A stretch of 64,000 bases of DNA, taken from NCBI GenBank assembly GCA_951230915.1, contig OX579638.1:20664696-20728695 (forward strand), given 5' to 3'. Both the position numbers and the translations under genes were made by a program. The notes under the pieces were generated by a model that saw only the letters and a list, made by a program, of their open reading frames with translations, did no database searches and was not told the DNA's origin. Every line of letters begins with the position of its first letter. Position 1 is the stretch's first letter. This document shows positions 23,310 to 34,593 of the stretch, piece by piece. Source of the DNA: Antitrichia curtipendula. Taxonomy: Eukaryota; Streptophyta; Bryopsida; Hypnales; Leucodontaceae.

Positions 23310-24749
23310 TCAGTCTTCATTGCAAGTTTCTTCATGCTGCTTGTCACCTGCAGGCACGGCGCTCTGGCTTCTGTGGTCACGAGTGTCACTGTTGGGGATG
23401 ACTTTGTCAGCTGAAGTGTGCATAGGGGCAGCAGAGTAGAAGGGGTTGGGATTGGTGTCGTTGAAGGTCACCTTGCTCTGGTTTACATGATCATGAGGAT
23501 CATTGCCGGGGTTCAATGTGTCCGCTGAAGTTTGCATAAAGGCAAGGGAGTAAAAGGGGATACTACTGGTTTCATTCCTCGTTGCCGTATGTGGCACAAT
23601 GGGAACTGCTTGACTGTTGTTCACAATTAGGCTCCTACTTAACACGTTTGACAAGTTTGCCAAGCATGATACCATCTCTCCTTGCTTCACAATTGAAAGT
23701 CTGGCATTCTCATTGGCCGCGAATGCATTCTCATAAAGCCTGAGGTCTTTCTCTCTCTGATAAGACATTTGCTCACTAAAGAGCTTGAGTTGGACTTCAA
23801 TATTGGAGCGCTCCAAATCTCTGCTTGATTCAGCAATGTCCTGCATGTGCTGCGCCATGACAATACATGTGGCCTTCGTGGCCTCAGCCATGACATTATG
23901 TCCCGATATGTTCTTCCGTCGCACAACAATGTTCCCTATACGTAGTCTCCCTGCACTCTATAATGTCTCCGAAGAGCTAATGAGCTGGGAAGTCACACCA
24001 AGGGGCAGACCGCGTAATGGTCGAGAAATGGGCGTGCCGGTGGATGCTGACGGTAGTGTAAGGCGTGATCGTGTAGACACCATGTGCGGTGAAGATGGTG
24101 GAGTGCTGTCGTTGGTAGCATCTGGTGCATCTTGAGGGCGCATATCCATTGGATCGTCCGTTTCAGCTTCGCTGTGATCTTCATGAACGTCCTGTTGCCC
24201 ATTGTCATGCAGCTGGTAGTTCCGATAGTTGGCAGCGATGAGGTCACGCACATGTGGAGGTTGGATTTGTGGACGAGAACCGTACCATTCATGAATCACA
24301 TGAAAAATTTCTTCAGCAAAAAATTTAGGCAGCTTCTCTGTCTTCCGCTCTTTAGCAGACAATTCCCAATAGTCAGGTACATTCCTTCCTGTTCGACTGA
24401 AGTACTCTGCAATGCGTTTGTAATCAGGTATTAGCTGATTCCACTTCGTCTTGCATGCAGGTCCATCACGTAGACAAGGAGAGAAATTGGATTGCATGAC
24501 CTCTTGAGAAATTTTGGTCCACTTCGTGTTCTCGGGCGTCATCAAATCTCTCCCGTCGATGGTGTTGAGATCTTGCAGAAACATATTCCGCTTTGCAGAT
24601 ATGAGAGCAAGACTTTCTTGCGTCATCCAATTTGGCCCTCTGTCTTTTCTCTGGCGCTTGGATTGGCTGCTGTTGGTCGGAGGTGCGGCGGTGGACGTTG
24701 GTCTCGCTGTTGCAGTACTGGGCCGTGAGGTTGGCCCGCTTCGATGCAT
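23310..24749 (-). pseudogene. Harbinger Myb/SANT-like DNA-binding protein, with in-frame stop
   Basis: This is the usual second protein of Harbinger elements. It binds the termini and helps bring the transposase to the nucleus. From ATG 24749 the frame runs 263 codons to a TAG at 23958-23960, then stays open in the same frame for another 215 codons to 23310. The N-terminus is Ser/Thr/Pro-rich with a basic KRQRKDR patch. Next comes a trihelix/Myb-like domain (GPNWMTQES ... CKTKWNQL ... DYWEL), then an acidic linker. The downstream part has a predicted helical segment (VRRKN ... EQMSYQREKDLRLYENAF) typical of the C-terminus. No intron with sensible borders removes the TAG, so the simplest reading is a nonsense mutation. 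Open sequence continues upstream of 24749 after a possible acceptor at about 24780, so the true start could differ. Confidence 0.82.
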
Positions 24750-26167
24750 CGGAAGCCTTGGAAGTGCAATGCCCCCTGTGCATGAACCAAAGTGTGAGAT
24801 CCAGAAGAGTAAAAGAACATTAAAACAGAGTTTCAGTTGTGCAGATGGAGCCCTATGGACGAGAAACAACACGGGCGTAGTAGAATTGTCTAGCACGATG
24901 AAGGTAAGTAGCACATCCAAAACTTTGATGTCAACTTCTATGTGGACATTGACTTACTTTGGCATCGGAGTGTGTTTGTTTGTTTTGCAGGTCTAGTTCA
25001 CTACATTGTCATGGACATCAAGGGAAAGAGTGACGTGGGATTGGAAACGTATGAAAATGTAATTGTGAAGCAGACGGTCGAATTGGGTGAGCACCTTTTC
25101 TAGCTAGTGCGTTACATATGCAAGTATTGGATTTTGAAGTTAGAAGGTACTAACCGTTGACAGGCATAGTTGTAGGACGGAGCGGGGTGTTGTAGTTTTG
25201 GGCGTCCAATCGATTCTCCATGAGAAAATTTGCTTGCGGTCCTGCACACAAAGAAGTTTGAAATGAAAAACAAGGCGGCAGGTTGGTGCTTTGCAGAAAA
25301 TGAACGTCAAAATTCTGTTACAATGAACCCGTATAGGCGTAGACTACCATGCACTTAAAGCTTCATTACAAATTCTTTGAATGAAATTGACGGTGTTGTT
25401 CCCTGTCGTTGGCTTGCAAAATGACGGAGAAGGAGTGCTGGAACGGAGCACCCGATGGTGTGGAAACAGTGTCAATGCGGTCATTGCGGTGAAGTGAGAG
25501 GACAAGAACGTCTTTAGAACAACGAACTCCATAAAGGTACAACATTTCGAAAGATTTCAAGTATACATTGCAGATGCTGTCAATGCCGCATGAGAATATC
25601 CACAACTATAACTTTTAGAGACTTGCTGTGAAGTGAACAAACGTTTGTCATGAATTTCTAAAGACAGAAGTTGAACTTGTGCATGCAGGTCTAGAAGTTT
25701 GCCTTGATAGTGTGAAAGAATTGCAGAGAGCGAAATCAGAACATACCTTTGGATCTTCAGAAGTTGTCAATGACGGCGCAGATAGGGTACGTGAACTCAC
25801 TTCCATGATTTTATACACTCTCCTCCCGCACATTCCTTCGGAGTTCATGTCTATGTTTGGCGAAATGAAGTCGCCGAAGTGAAACTTCAGCCAAAATTTG
25901 CGACACCGCTCTTTTGTAGTGGACAGTAATTGCATGGACTACGAAACAGCGTCAGTATCTCTCCGAAATCTTCATTTTCTTTAGATTGTGAATTTAAGTA
26001 AAACTGCCTCATTAAACCGAAATTAACGGAAGTCATGACAATGCTTTTCAGCTAACATCGTGTTTATGGATGTGCCACCGAGGCATCCACGTAGGTTCGG
26101 GTGTAACACCAACACCTGTTCTGAACTGGCATGCTCGAGCTGCCACCTACCACCGGTGTTCCACCCC
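24750..26167 (-). other. 5' region of the Harbinger Myb-like gene
   Basis: The sequence between the Myb-like ATG and the right terminus is G+C-richer than intergenic DNA but holds no convincing frame. On the minus strand a TATAAAAT lies near 25810-25820, a possible core promoter for the Myb-like gene. This is inference from one motif. Confidence 0.4.
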
Positions 26168-26196
26168 CCGTAAGGCCAGGTGAGAATGGACCTTTA

Positions 26197-26704
26197 ATAA
26201 GAAAAAAAGACAAAACTTTTAAAGGGACGGAAATGGGTATGTCTACCTTGGGGTCCTATATAGGGCGTGATTTAAGGCACTGCACGACTTTGGGTGCCCC
26301 ACCTTAAATAGCGTGAGCCAGTTAATTATTCATCCGATCAGAACCATGTAGCAAATTCTCGTTGACGGATGAATAAGCGCCAACAGATAAGGCAGACCTG
26401 ACTCAGTGCCACGTCATGGATGATAAATTCTGGAACGTATTAAATTCATGGGAAGGATTCCCGCCGTCCGTCAAGTGAAATTTTGCAAACAGAAGTGCGT
26501 CGGGCTCCCGGAGAGCTCTACTAGGGTTTGTCGGGGTGGGTGATTCTCCCGAGCCTGCATTACACGGTGCTGCGATTCTTTGGTGAATTTTGCGCTCCTG
26601 CGAATCCCCGCATCGCAGGGAACAATTTGAGCTATTTTTTTGACATTTTTCGTGAATTATTCCACGAGTTTTTGCAGGCCTTGTGAGTGGAAGAGTTTAG
26701 CATA
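26197..26704 (+). promoter_or_regulatory. probable BCAT promoter and leader
   Basis: About 510 bp lie between the Harbinger edge and the BCAT ATG. Visible are CTATATAG at 26256-26263 (a possible TATA element), GATAAG at 26386-26391 (I-box-like) and an ACGT-core site CCACGTCA at 26409-26416. The motifs are short and their function is inferred. The distal promoter must lie beyond the transposon or be displaced by it. Confidence 0.5.
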
Positions 26705-29700
26705 ATGGCGATGGCGTGCGGGAGCCGGTTGGCGACGACTTTGGTGTACGACAACCCCTCGAGCTTGGCATCTTCGGTGGCTAGTAGAACCGACGTTAGG
26801 CGCGCGTCGTCGTCTCAGTTTTGTCAGGGTGCTGGTGGTTTGAGGACTTGTCGCGTCTCTGCACTTTCTGCGGTGCGTCTTCTGAAGATTATTGTGCTTT
26901 TTTATGCTATTTTGTTCTGATATATGCTGTGCTCCAGATTCAGTCGAATTCTGGAATTGATGTGGTGCTAGGGTTTAAGAGGATTTCGCTCAATACGTGG
27001 AAATGTAGAGTCTGTGAGGAACTTCATTGAGCTTTCGTGTCAATCGCCTGCGTTAATGAATGTCATACTATGAACAATGAACATTGAATTCTCAAGTGAA
27101 ATTTTGGAGCTTGTTGACTGTTTTTTCACAGAATGATTTTTACTCCAACGCGTGAAGGAGGATTTTGAAGTGTTTTAGCGAAATTTGCAAGAGTACTGAG
27201 GTGGTAGTGTTTGAGATTGTTTAGATTGTGGATAGTAAATGGCTGGTATTACGCATTGATTTTCTGTCTATGCTAGTGTTCATAGCGCGCTATGCATCTT
27301 TAGAGAAAATCTACAATTGTTCAGTGTTTTAAGTTCCTTCTGGGTCTAGCTGTCTACTTTGATCTTTCTACTGAAGATGACATTTTTACAGCTGATTAGG
27401 AATCGGTGAGCAGTTGGAGATTATTTAGGTCATACACCTTCGGTATACTGTTGTCTGTTACATACCAGGACTGAGTGTTTTTTTGCGTGATTTTTTAATT
27501 TTCTGTCTGTCTGTTTGTGATCGTTCCACATGGAATCGCAAGGTGCCTTTTGAGGTCGTTTTAAAAACCTTTTGAGGTCGTCCTTCTGAGGTCGTTTTAA
27601 ATTTTGGACAAGAGTCTTCCTACATTTGTTTTTCCATGTAAGTTCTTTTTTTTGAAATTTAGGTTTATTTTGAGAATTTTTTATTGTTTCATTCCATTTG
27701 TATGTATGCGCACGGGACACACTTCGGGGCCGGTGTCCTGCATGGGTCAAGCTAGGGCCTGGACATGAATTTTGTTTACGAAATGTATGTCTTGTTTCAA
27801 GTCCTTTCATGGTATTTTGGACAAGCTTGGCAGTAGTTGATAATAATTCTGGATTGTTATTTGCAGGCAGAAGAGAATAGATCGTCATTTACGCTAAACT
27901 TAACCTGCCATGCACGAGGGTTCAAAGTGCAGCATGTGAATGCAGTAGTCGATGCCCTCAACCAAACCAGGTATGGGTTCTCAACTCAATCCGTTTGCTG
28001 TTCATTGTCGGTTATTTTCGTTCTTTTTTCTATTTACTTGCGCCATTTCTCCTGAGAAATTGCGCATGATGTTGGGAATGGTAGGAATGATAGTGTAAGA
28101 TTCACTTCTGTTACAGGCTCTAATGACGACTAGCAGTGTCAAATTAATAATTGGAGTCTAAGGGTATATAAGAATTCAATGTCGCATAGGCAGGCCTTTC
28201 TGTGCCTTTACATTCCCCTTTTTTTCCCTGAGTGAATATTGACGTCATGCCTTCCCTGTATAGTTTAATTTCTGATATGCAGTATAATTTATTACTAGCC
28301 TGGACCTGCCAAAGTTTATTTAGTAAGACTTTTCGCAAGCACAAGTTTTGTAGTGTTCTTGCAAGATCTGGAAATTGTTCATTAACTGCCAAAGCATGAA
28401 GGAATACTCAAATTCGAACTGCAACTCGCTATTGTTATTAATCTACGTTCTATCATCAGTACATCGTATCATTGGCGGATAAAGATATGTAGTATTTATG
28501 AAATTCTCTTGGTTGGAAAACTCTTTTTTATTTTAACAGAAACCAGTTAGTGCGGATGAAGGTGAATGACGAATGTCTTCATAGGAAATGCAGAGCGGCA
28601 AAGCGGTAGGAACCAATATTTACTGTAAAGAACAATGAAGTTGAAAAGATAAAGTTTGGTACAAGAAAATCTGCACGCCTTGCCTTCTGTTTATGAAATT
28701 GGGACAAATCATTCTCTATGTGTGCAGTATCATGTTCTTATTCTCTTCTCGTCCATAAGACATTTCTAGTTCAAGATGGGTATGAAGTTTTAGTTTGTTG
28801 ATTCAAAACGATAGCAACGTCGACCAGGAGTTACCGTTTGAAGGAAAGCTTTTCTGTGAACATCCTGTGACATCGCCTATATTGGTACCTATGGATAGTC
28901 CTAGAAACGTTTATAGGAAAGCTTTTAAACAGTTAGTAAGCCACACTACAGTGGGCCGTACTACTTCTGGCATGAGTACTCCTTTTATCAGCAACTTCTG
29001 GATGTAAATACTAACGTATTTTTGTGTTGTTGGATTGCACGGCAGTGATTTGGACGCATTGGAAGGGATTGATTGGGACGACTTTGGATTTGGTCTGCGT
29101 CACACTGATTTCATGTATGTTATGAAGGGCGACCTTGAGGGCAATTGGCAAAAGGGGGAGTTACAACCATATGGAAATTTGGAAGTCAGCCCTGCTGCTG
29201 GAGTCCTAAATTATGGACAGGTTGGCTGGATATTGAGGGCTCTGTTCGTGTTTGTAAGAAGTTTGAACAGCTAGTTCTTGATATATGGAAATAGAAACTC
29301 TTCCTGCGAAACTGAGAGTAGTGTGTTTTAAGACACCATGCTGTATATTTGCACAGGGCATTCTTTGTGTGTATGCTTGAAGCTTTAGTGTATGATATTC
29401 TAGTGCTCGTCCTCAAGACAACCTATGATTAGTTTCAACATGGTGAATGAGAACAGGGTGTATTTGAAGGCTTGAAGGCATACAGGACAGCTGATGATCG
29501 CATACTAATGTTCCGTCCAGAGGAGAATGCTTTGCGAATGACTCAGGGTGCCGAGCGGATGAGCATGCCTACTCCAGACGTTGACATCTTTGTCAATGCT
29601 GTGAAGCAAACTGTGATAGCCAACAAACGTTGGGTAAATTTCTGACCAGTTTGATCTCACTAGATTTTATACACTTAATTTCAGCTTCTAGAATGTGGTT

Positions 29701-31781
29701 CGTTTAGTTCGCTTAGGATGGTTGTTTATATCCTTAAAATTAACGTCTAGATTTCAACACATCAATGAATTCAGTGTGATTTTGTTCGTGTTTCAGGATA
29801 TAACATTCAACTTATTGCACTTTGGCTAGTTTCTTGGTGTAGATATTAATGCAAACAATTTTCATTTCTCTTTTTGAGGGGTGAGAGCGCAAGAAGAGTG
29901 GTATCTTCCCAGTTCGATTTTCATGACATGTTTTCAAATCTTCAATGCGGATGCAATTATCTTCGAATGTCGACATTAATGTGCTAAGTTTAAGTTATTT
30001 TTGACAGGTTCCCCCGGCTGGCAAGGGGTCACTTTACATCCGTCCGTTGCTCATTGGCACCGGCCCTATTTTGGGCTTAGCACCCTCTCCTGAGTATACC
30101 TTCATAATCTATGTCTCTCCTGTGGGAGCCTACTTCAAGGTTAGTAATCTGAAGCTAGTTACTTCTGTGTTTGGTTACTTCTTGAATAGTTCAAAAGACC
30201 ATGTAAAATTGTCAGAAGCTAATATTCTATTTATGATTATTTCGAATGTTCCGATTGTTCATGTTGGCATTCCGTTCTTACTTAGTAATCCTGCTTCAAT
30301 TGCTCTTCCTGTGTTTTGCTATGCAATTCTTGCAACTCGTATCATCTTCTAGCTTTTGTTTCTCACACAAGCTGTTTTTCCCTGACCTGGATGTGTTTCG
30401 TACCCTTTGTGACAGGGTGGATTATCTCCAATCGATCTGAAAGTGGAAACTTATTTTCATCGCGCTGCTCCTGGTGGGACTGGAGGAGTAAAGACAATCT
30501 CCAACTACGCTCCTGTATGTTATCTCATAACTGAACCTCGTGACTTTCACAGCGTTATGTGGCATTGTCTTACAGGTTTATATTTTTATATCTCTAGATG
30601 CTGGTTGATCCGTGTTTCCTTGATGTACAAATGATGCTTGCTTTCTATGTTTAGTCGAAAATCACTCGTTGTGTGAAAAATGCAGGTACTGAAAACTCAG
30701 TTGACAGCTAAAGGCAAAGGCTACTCGGATGTTTTATATCTAGACGCAGTAGAGAACAAGTATGTGGAGGAGGTATCATCGTGCAACATATTCATGGTCA
30801 AGGTTCGTGAATTCATTAAGTTGTCCTTTTGGGGTCTTGCGTTACGTTGTTCAGAGGCTACTTTGCAGTAGAGTCTTGTGAATCCTGACCAGCTCAGGTG
30901 GTTGATCTGACCAGCTCAGGTGATGTGTTAATTATGCAAATCTGCCGCATGTTGCTATTTATGGCTTTTTTCATGATCTGAAGGCTGGAGAGGGTTACTG
31001 GCTTAGCAAATGGTAAATGTCTGCAGGATAAAGTTATCTCAACCCCAGAATTGACTGGAACAATCCTACCTGGAATCACTAGAAAGAGCATTATCCAATT
31101 AGCACGTAGCCGTGGTTATGAGGTATTTGCTTTCCCACTTTTATAGGCAAATTATTATGTTCACTTTCTCACTAAGTAATGTAGCATGTGTGCATGGATA
31201 TTTAAACTTCATCAAGCTAACGATAACTGGATTGCTTCTCATATTTAATGTAGAACGTCCAGCAATAAGGCTGCCCCGAGATGGAAGGCTCAACAGAGCT
31301 TCTGTTTTTTTGTTTCAAGACACCTATTTGATTTGATTTGATTTCAGGTGAATGAACGGCCAGTGGCTGTTGATGAGCTGCTAGACGCTGATGAGGTGTT
31401 TTGCACTGGAACGGCTGTGGTTTTAAATCCCGTGGGAAGTATTACACATGGCACAAGCAGGTATCATCAATAGTGTTGACTCCTTTCACCTCCTAAATGC
31501 CTTTTTAATGTAGTCTTGTTTCTCATGATTTACACATGATGCATGTACGTTCTTGCACGTTGGGAGACGTGATATTTCTGGTTGAGGTTGCTGCCATCGT
31601 TTCTGGTTTTGTTTTCATTTTACGATGGTACAAATGTATTTATTCTTTCCTCCTTTTCTTCAGGGTGCAATATAATGACGGATCTGTGGGGGGAGTGTCT
31701 CAGGAGCTTTATGAAGCTCTGACAAGCTTGCAAATGGGTAAATCTAAAGATATATTTGATTGGGTAGTAGAATTAGCGTAA
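26705..31781 (+). CDS. BCAT: branched-chain amino acid aminotransferase, plastid type
   Basis: This fold-type IV PLP enzyme interconverts Leu, Ile and Val with their 2-oxo acids using glutamate/2-oxoglutarate. Ten exons join in phase to 432 codons plus stop: 26705-26872, 27867-27970, 29046-29220, 29457-29633, 30008-30139, 30416-30514, 30686-30802, 31027-31122, 31348-31460 and 31664-31781. All introns are GT-AG. Residues 1 to about 90 are Ser/Ala/Arg-rich and resemble a plastid transit peptide. The catalytic domain starts at IDWDDFGFG. Landmarks are [23 protein letters not shown], the PLP lysine K278 in TGGVKT, the class-IV block EEVSSCNIF and CTGTAVV near the C-terminus. Length and order match plant plastid BCATs of the Arabidopsis BCAT2/3/5 kind. 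The first ATG lies in a GCATAATGG context; a second in-frame Met follows two codons later. A Tc1-like element begins 133 bp after the stop. Confidence 0.97.
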
Positions 31782-31977
31782 GTTCCTTACCTGCATACTC
31801 ATTTGCACTGAATGCCTGCATAACGTTTGCTGGTTACAGTGTGAGGGCGTTATTAATGCCGGTGGTCATTTTATTTTGATACACTAGAGGGTCTCTTGCC
31901 CATCTGTACTGTACAGTACCTGGAAGCAATGTTACGTAACTTTCAGTTGACTGCTTTTTCTAGTCTCACCGCAGTCA

Positions 31978-32177
31978 NNNNNNNNNNNNNNNNNNNNNNN
32001 NNNNNNNNNNNNNNNNNNNNNNNNNNNNNNNNNNNNNNNNNNNNNNNNNNNNNNNNNNNNNNNNNNNNNNNNNNNNNNNNNNNNNNNNNNNNNNNNNNNN
32101 NNNNNNNNNNNNNNNNNNNNNNNNNNNNNNNNNNNNNNNNNNNNNNNNNNNNNNNNNNNNNNNNNNNNNNNNNNNNN
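31978..32177. other. assembly gap, 200 N
   Basis: Exactly 200 undetermined bases. The round number suggests a placeholder rather than a measured distance. The rest of the Tc1-like transposase (second Asp and final acidic residue) should lie here, which needs more than 200 bp. Confidence 0.95.
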
Positions 32178-32693
32178 AAAGATAGAGTACCCCAAACCAT
32201 CTATATTTTGAAAACACTATCTTGTTTCTTCCAACTTCAAAAGATGATTCATCGGTCCAAATAACTTTCTTCCAATCCTCCTTAGTCCAATTTTTGTACA
32301 CGCTAGCCTATCTGCTTGGTATTGTGGACTCAAAAAAGTTTTTTTTGCTGCAACACAATTTCTATAACCAAGGGTTTTCAAAGCGTTCCTTACAATACAA
32401 CAACTAACATGTGCAACATTTGCCATCTGATTTATAATCTTTGTGAGTGATAAATGACAATCATCATGAAGTAGGCAATGTAGATGTCTCATTCTACGCT
32501 TTGTAAGCTTTCGAGGCCTATCCAGTGACTTTGGTGACACTACAATTCCTTGTTTCTTAAAACTTTGTAGAACACCGTAAACAGTTGAAGACAACATCTC
32601 TAATTCTCTTGCTATTTGCGCACCTCTCATTCCACCTCTATGCATTTTAACCACTACTCCTTTCTTAGCATTTGTCAACGCTCTAGTCTTCAT
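32178..32693 (-). pseudogene. Tc1-like transposase, N-terminal part, frameshifted
   Basis: From ATG 32693 the frame encodes a paired helix-turn-helix DNA-binding region: AQIARELEMLSSTVYGVL, then a GRPR-like hinge SLDRPRKLTKR, then a second helix set. Near 32296-32308 the match jumps to another frame, where YKNWTKEDWKKVIWTDESSF gives the first catalytic Asp (WTDES). The jump implies a one-base frameshift. The remainder of the DDE/D domain falls in the 200-N gap. The protein would act on the element's own termini. The frameshift makes this copy inactive unless it is a sequencing error at the contig edge. Confidence 0.85.
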
Positions 32694-33168
32694 CTTTCTC
32701 AACAAATAATGCCACTAAACCTATCCACAACAACAAACAAACTTGAATCAACAAAAAAAATACACCTCACACTAAACCAAGTCACAAATTCACCTACAAC
32801 CATGTCAGAAGTTATCCCAACAACTTACAATGCAATCCCAACACAAAAGCACATACATATCTTCTAAAAAAACAATGATCCAAATCACAATTGTGTCGCA
32901 ACAAGGACCAATAGACGCCGGTGTATAAAAACCATGTGGACACACTTTGGATAAAGCAATGGAAAACTATGATTTTACATGGATTTTTGGGATAATTATC
33001 CACATACAATTTATTTTTCACAAGATTACTCATAGTCCAACAACATAGTGAAAACCCCATGCCAATTGCTCAAAAATCGAATTCACGGTGGCCACTTGAA
33101 GTTGACTGCTTTTTCTAGTCTCACCGCAGTCAACTGAAAGTTACGTAATATTGCTTCTGGGTACTGTA

Positions 33169-34002
33169 CATTGTAACATTTTTTGGTTATAACAGTCTAC
33201 GCTCATTAGTTCCGCACTTTTCCTTAGGTAAACTCTTTTGACAGATCGGGGACTCGGGATTTATGACTAGATGTTTTGTGGTTCTCTGGTTCTGGCTACT
33301 CTAATAATGTTATTTGGTATTGTAACTCTACATATGAACCACATAAGGTGGGTACACCCAAAACCGCCACTTTTTGCTACTAAGCCTAGTTACTACTATT
33401 AGACTGGTCAAATTTTCATATATTCTTGTTGGCAAGTGAAAGGAGGTTCCAACACACCAGAGAACGTGGCATTTAAACACCATATGCAAAAATTATTAAG
33501 GGTCAAAATTTGTTTCTGAAAGCGCTCCATCCAAATAGGTACATAACTGATTTTGGAAATGTACACAACCTGTAGATGGCTCTTTAAGGTCAGGTGCCAT
33601 TTTGGGGGTGCATACCTTACATCAAATTAATCTTTAGAAAGATCTGACTGCAACTTGATGAAATTTCCAAATCACTGATCAAACAAAGTTCTATGTTAAA
33701 AAATACAAACCTTTTCAATAAGTTCATTAACCAGAGGTACACCATGCTCTAATTCAAAACCGTAATATATGAAGTCAAATCAACAAGAAGATTTAACCCT
33801 TGAAGGAAGAAAAGATTGGTGACCATGGAAATCATCCATATGAATGATTGGCTTAAAAAAAACCAAAAGCATTAATTGGAAGTCAAACTATTATAGAAGA
33901 CTTCACCTTTTAGCATAAAATTTTAAGGATGAATAGATGCACTTTTGTCTTGTATGGAGAGACTCTTTGTCATTCATTGGCCAAAAAATGACTGAAGTGT
34001 TG
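33169..34002. other. AT-rich intergenic DNA, no gene seen
   Basis: No domains, RNA genes or paired repeats were recognised between the Tc1-like element and the next TTAA element. Confidence 0.5.
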
Positions 34003-34006
34003 TTAA

Positions 34007-34589
34007 CCCCTAAATGTACAATGTTGTCTAGAATTGATGATTTGAGAAAAATCTTCATAAAGTATTATTTGGAAGAATATTTTGGAATTACTATATGAAT
34101 AAAAGTTGTAGATTTTGATTTTTAGATTCCATCAATGCAATTAGATTCACCAATGCTATGACTAATAGATAAATTAATAATTTGAAAGAAAATTTTCAAA
34201 ATTCCTTTAAAATTTGATTACAAGCTTGCAAAATATATTAGCATATTTTTAGTAAAATTAGTTGGAATGGATTTGAAATGAGGTTCTCGTGACATGGAGA
34301 TTTTTTGAAATTTTTGTGTTCTTTAATTCTATGACATTTGTTGCCAATGCAATTTTGAACTAGATTCAATGCAATTTTGGCTTGGACAATCACTTGACAT
34401 ACTTCCATATTTGTAACTTTAGAAAAATATATGTACTCAAGTAACACCAAATCCAACCATTAGATAGGACAACAATTTAATATAGTATCTCCACAAATTG
34501 AAATGACTATTATGCAAGCATGAATGAGAAAGAAACACAAGTTTAAATTTGTTTGCCATCCCAAAATTAAGCATTAGAGCGTTAGAGGG
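34007..34589. mobile_element. TTAA-family short element
   Basis: The 583-bp element begins CCCCTAAATG, ends CGTTAGAGGG, and is flanked by TTAA at 34003-34006 and 34590-34593. Its interior differs from the 0.9-kb subfamily. The left terminus matches the 2.6-kb element over its first ten bases. No coding capacity. Confidence 0.65.
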
Positions 34590-34593
34590 TTAA

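Larger units (their letters stand above)
20320..26193. mobile_element. PIF/Harbinger transposon, near complete
   Basis: Inverted termini of 24 bp with one mismatch lie at 20322-20345 (GTCCATTCTCACCTGGC start) and 26168-26191. TTA flanks both sides (20317-20319 and 26194-26196), the three-base target expected for Harbinger. Inside are the two genes of this superfamily, arranged convergently: a DDE nuclease gene on the plus strand and a Myb/SANT-like gene on the minus strand. The clean termini suggest a fairly recent insertion. Both genes show one defect each, so this copy is probably no longer self-mobile. Confidence 0.88.
31914..33166 (-). mobile_element. Tc1/mariner-type element containing an assembly gap
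   Basis: The terminal inverted repeats 31914-31954 and 33126-33166 are 41 bp with about three mismatches. They begin CAGTACC and lie next to TA on both sides (31912-31913 and 33167-33168), as expected for Tc1-like elements. Inside is a minus-strand transposase fragment. The left third is missing in a run of 200 N. A 33-bp direct repeat sits at 31945-31977 and 33100-33132, one copy touching the gap. Confidence 0.82.

Noticed and set aside
23785..24135. 116-codon plus-strand frame
   Set aside because: It is the antisense of the Myb-like gene; the minus-strand frame has the recognisable domain.
31975..32301. 108-codon minus-strand frame across the gap as a separate gene
   Set aside because: Most of it is undetermined bases; the readable part is the frameshifted continuation of the Tc1-like transposase.
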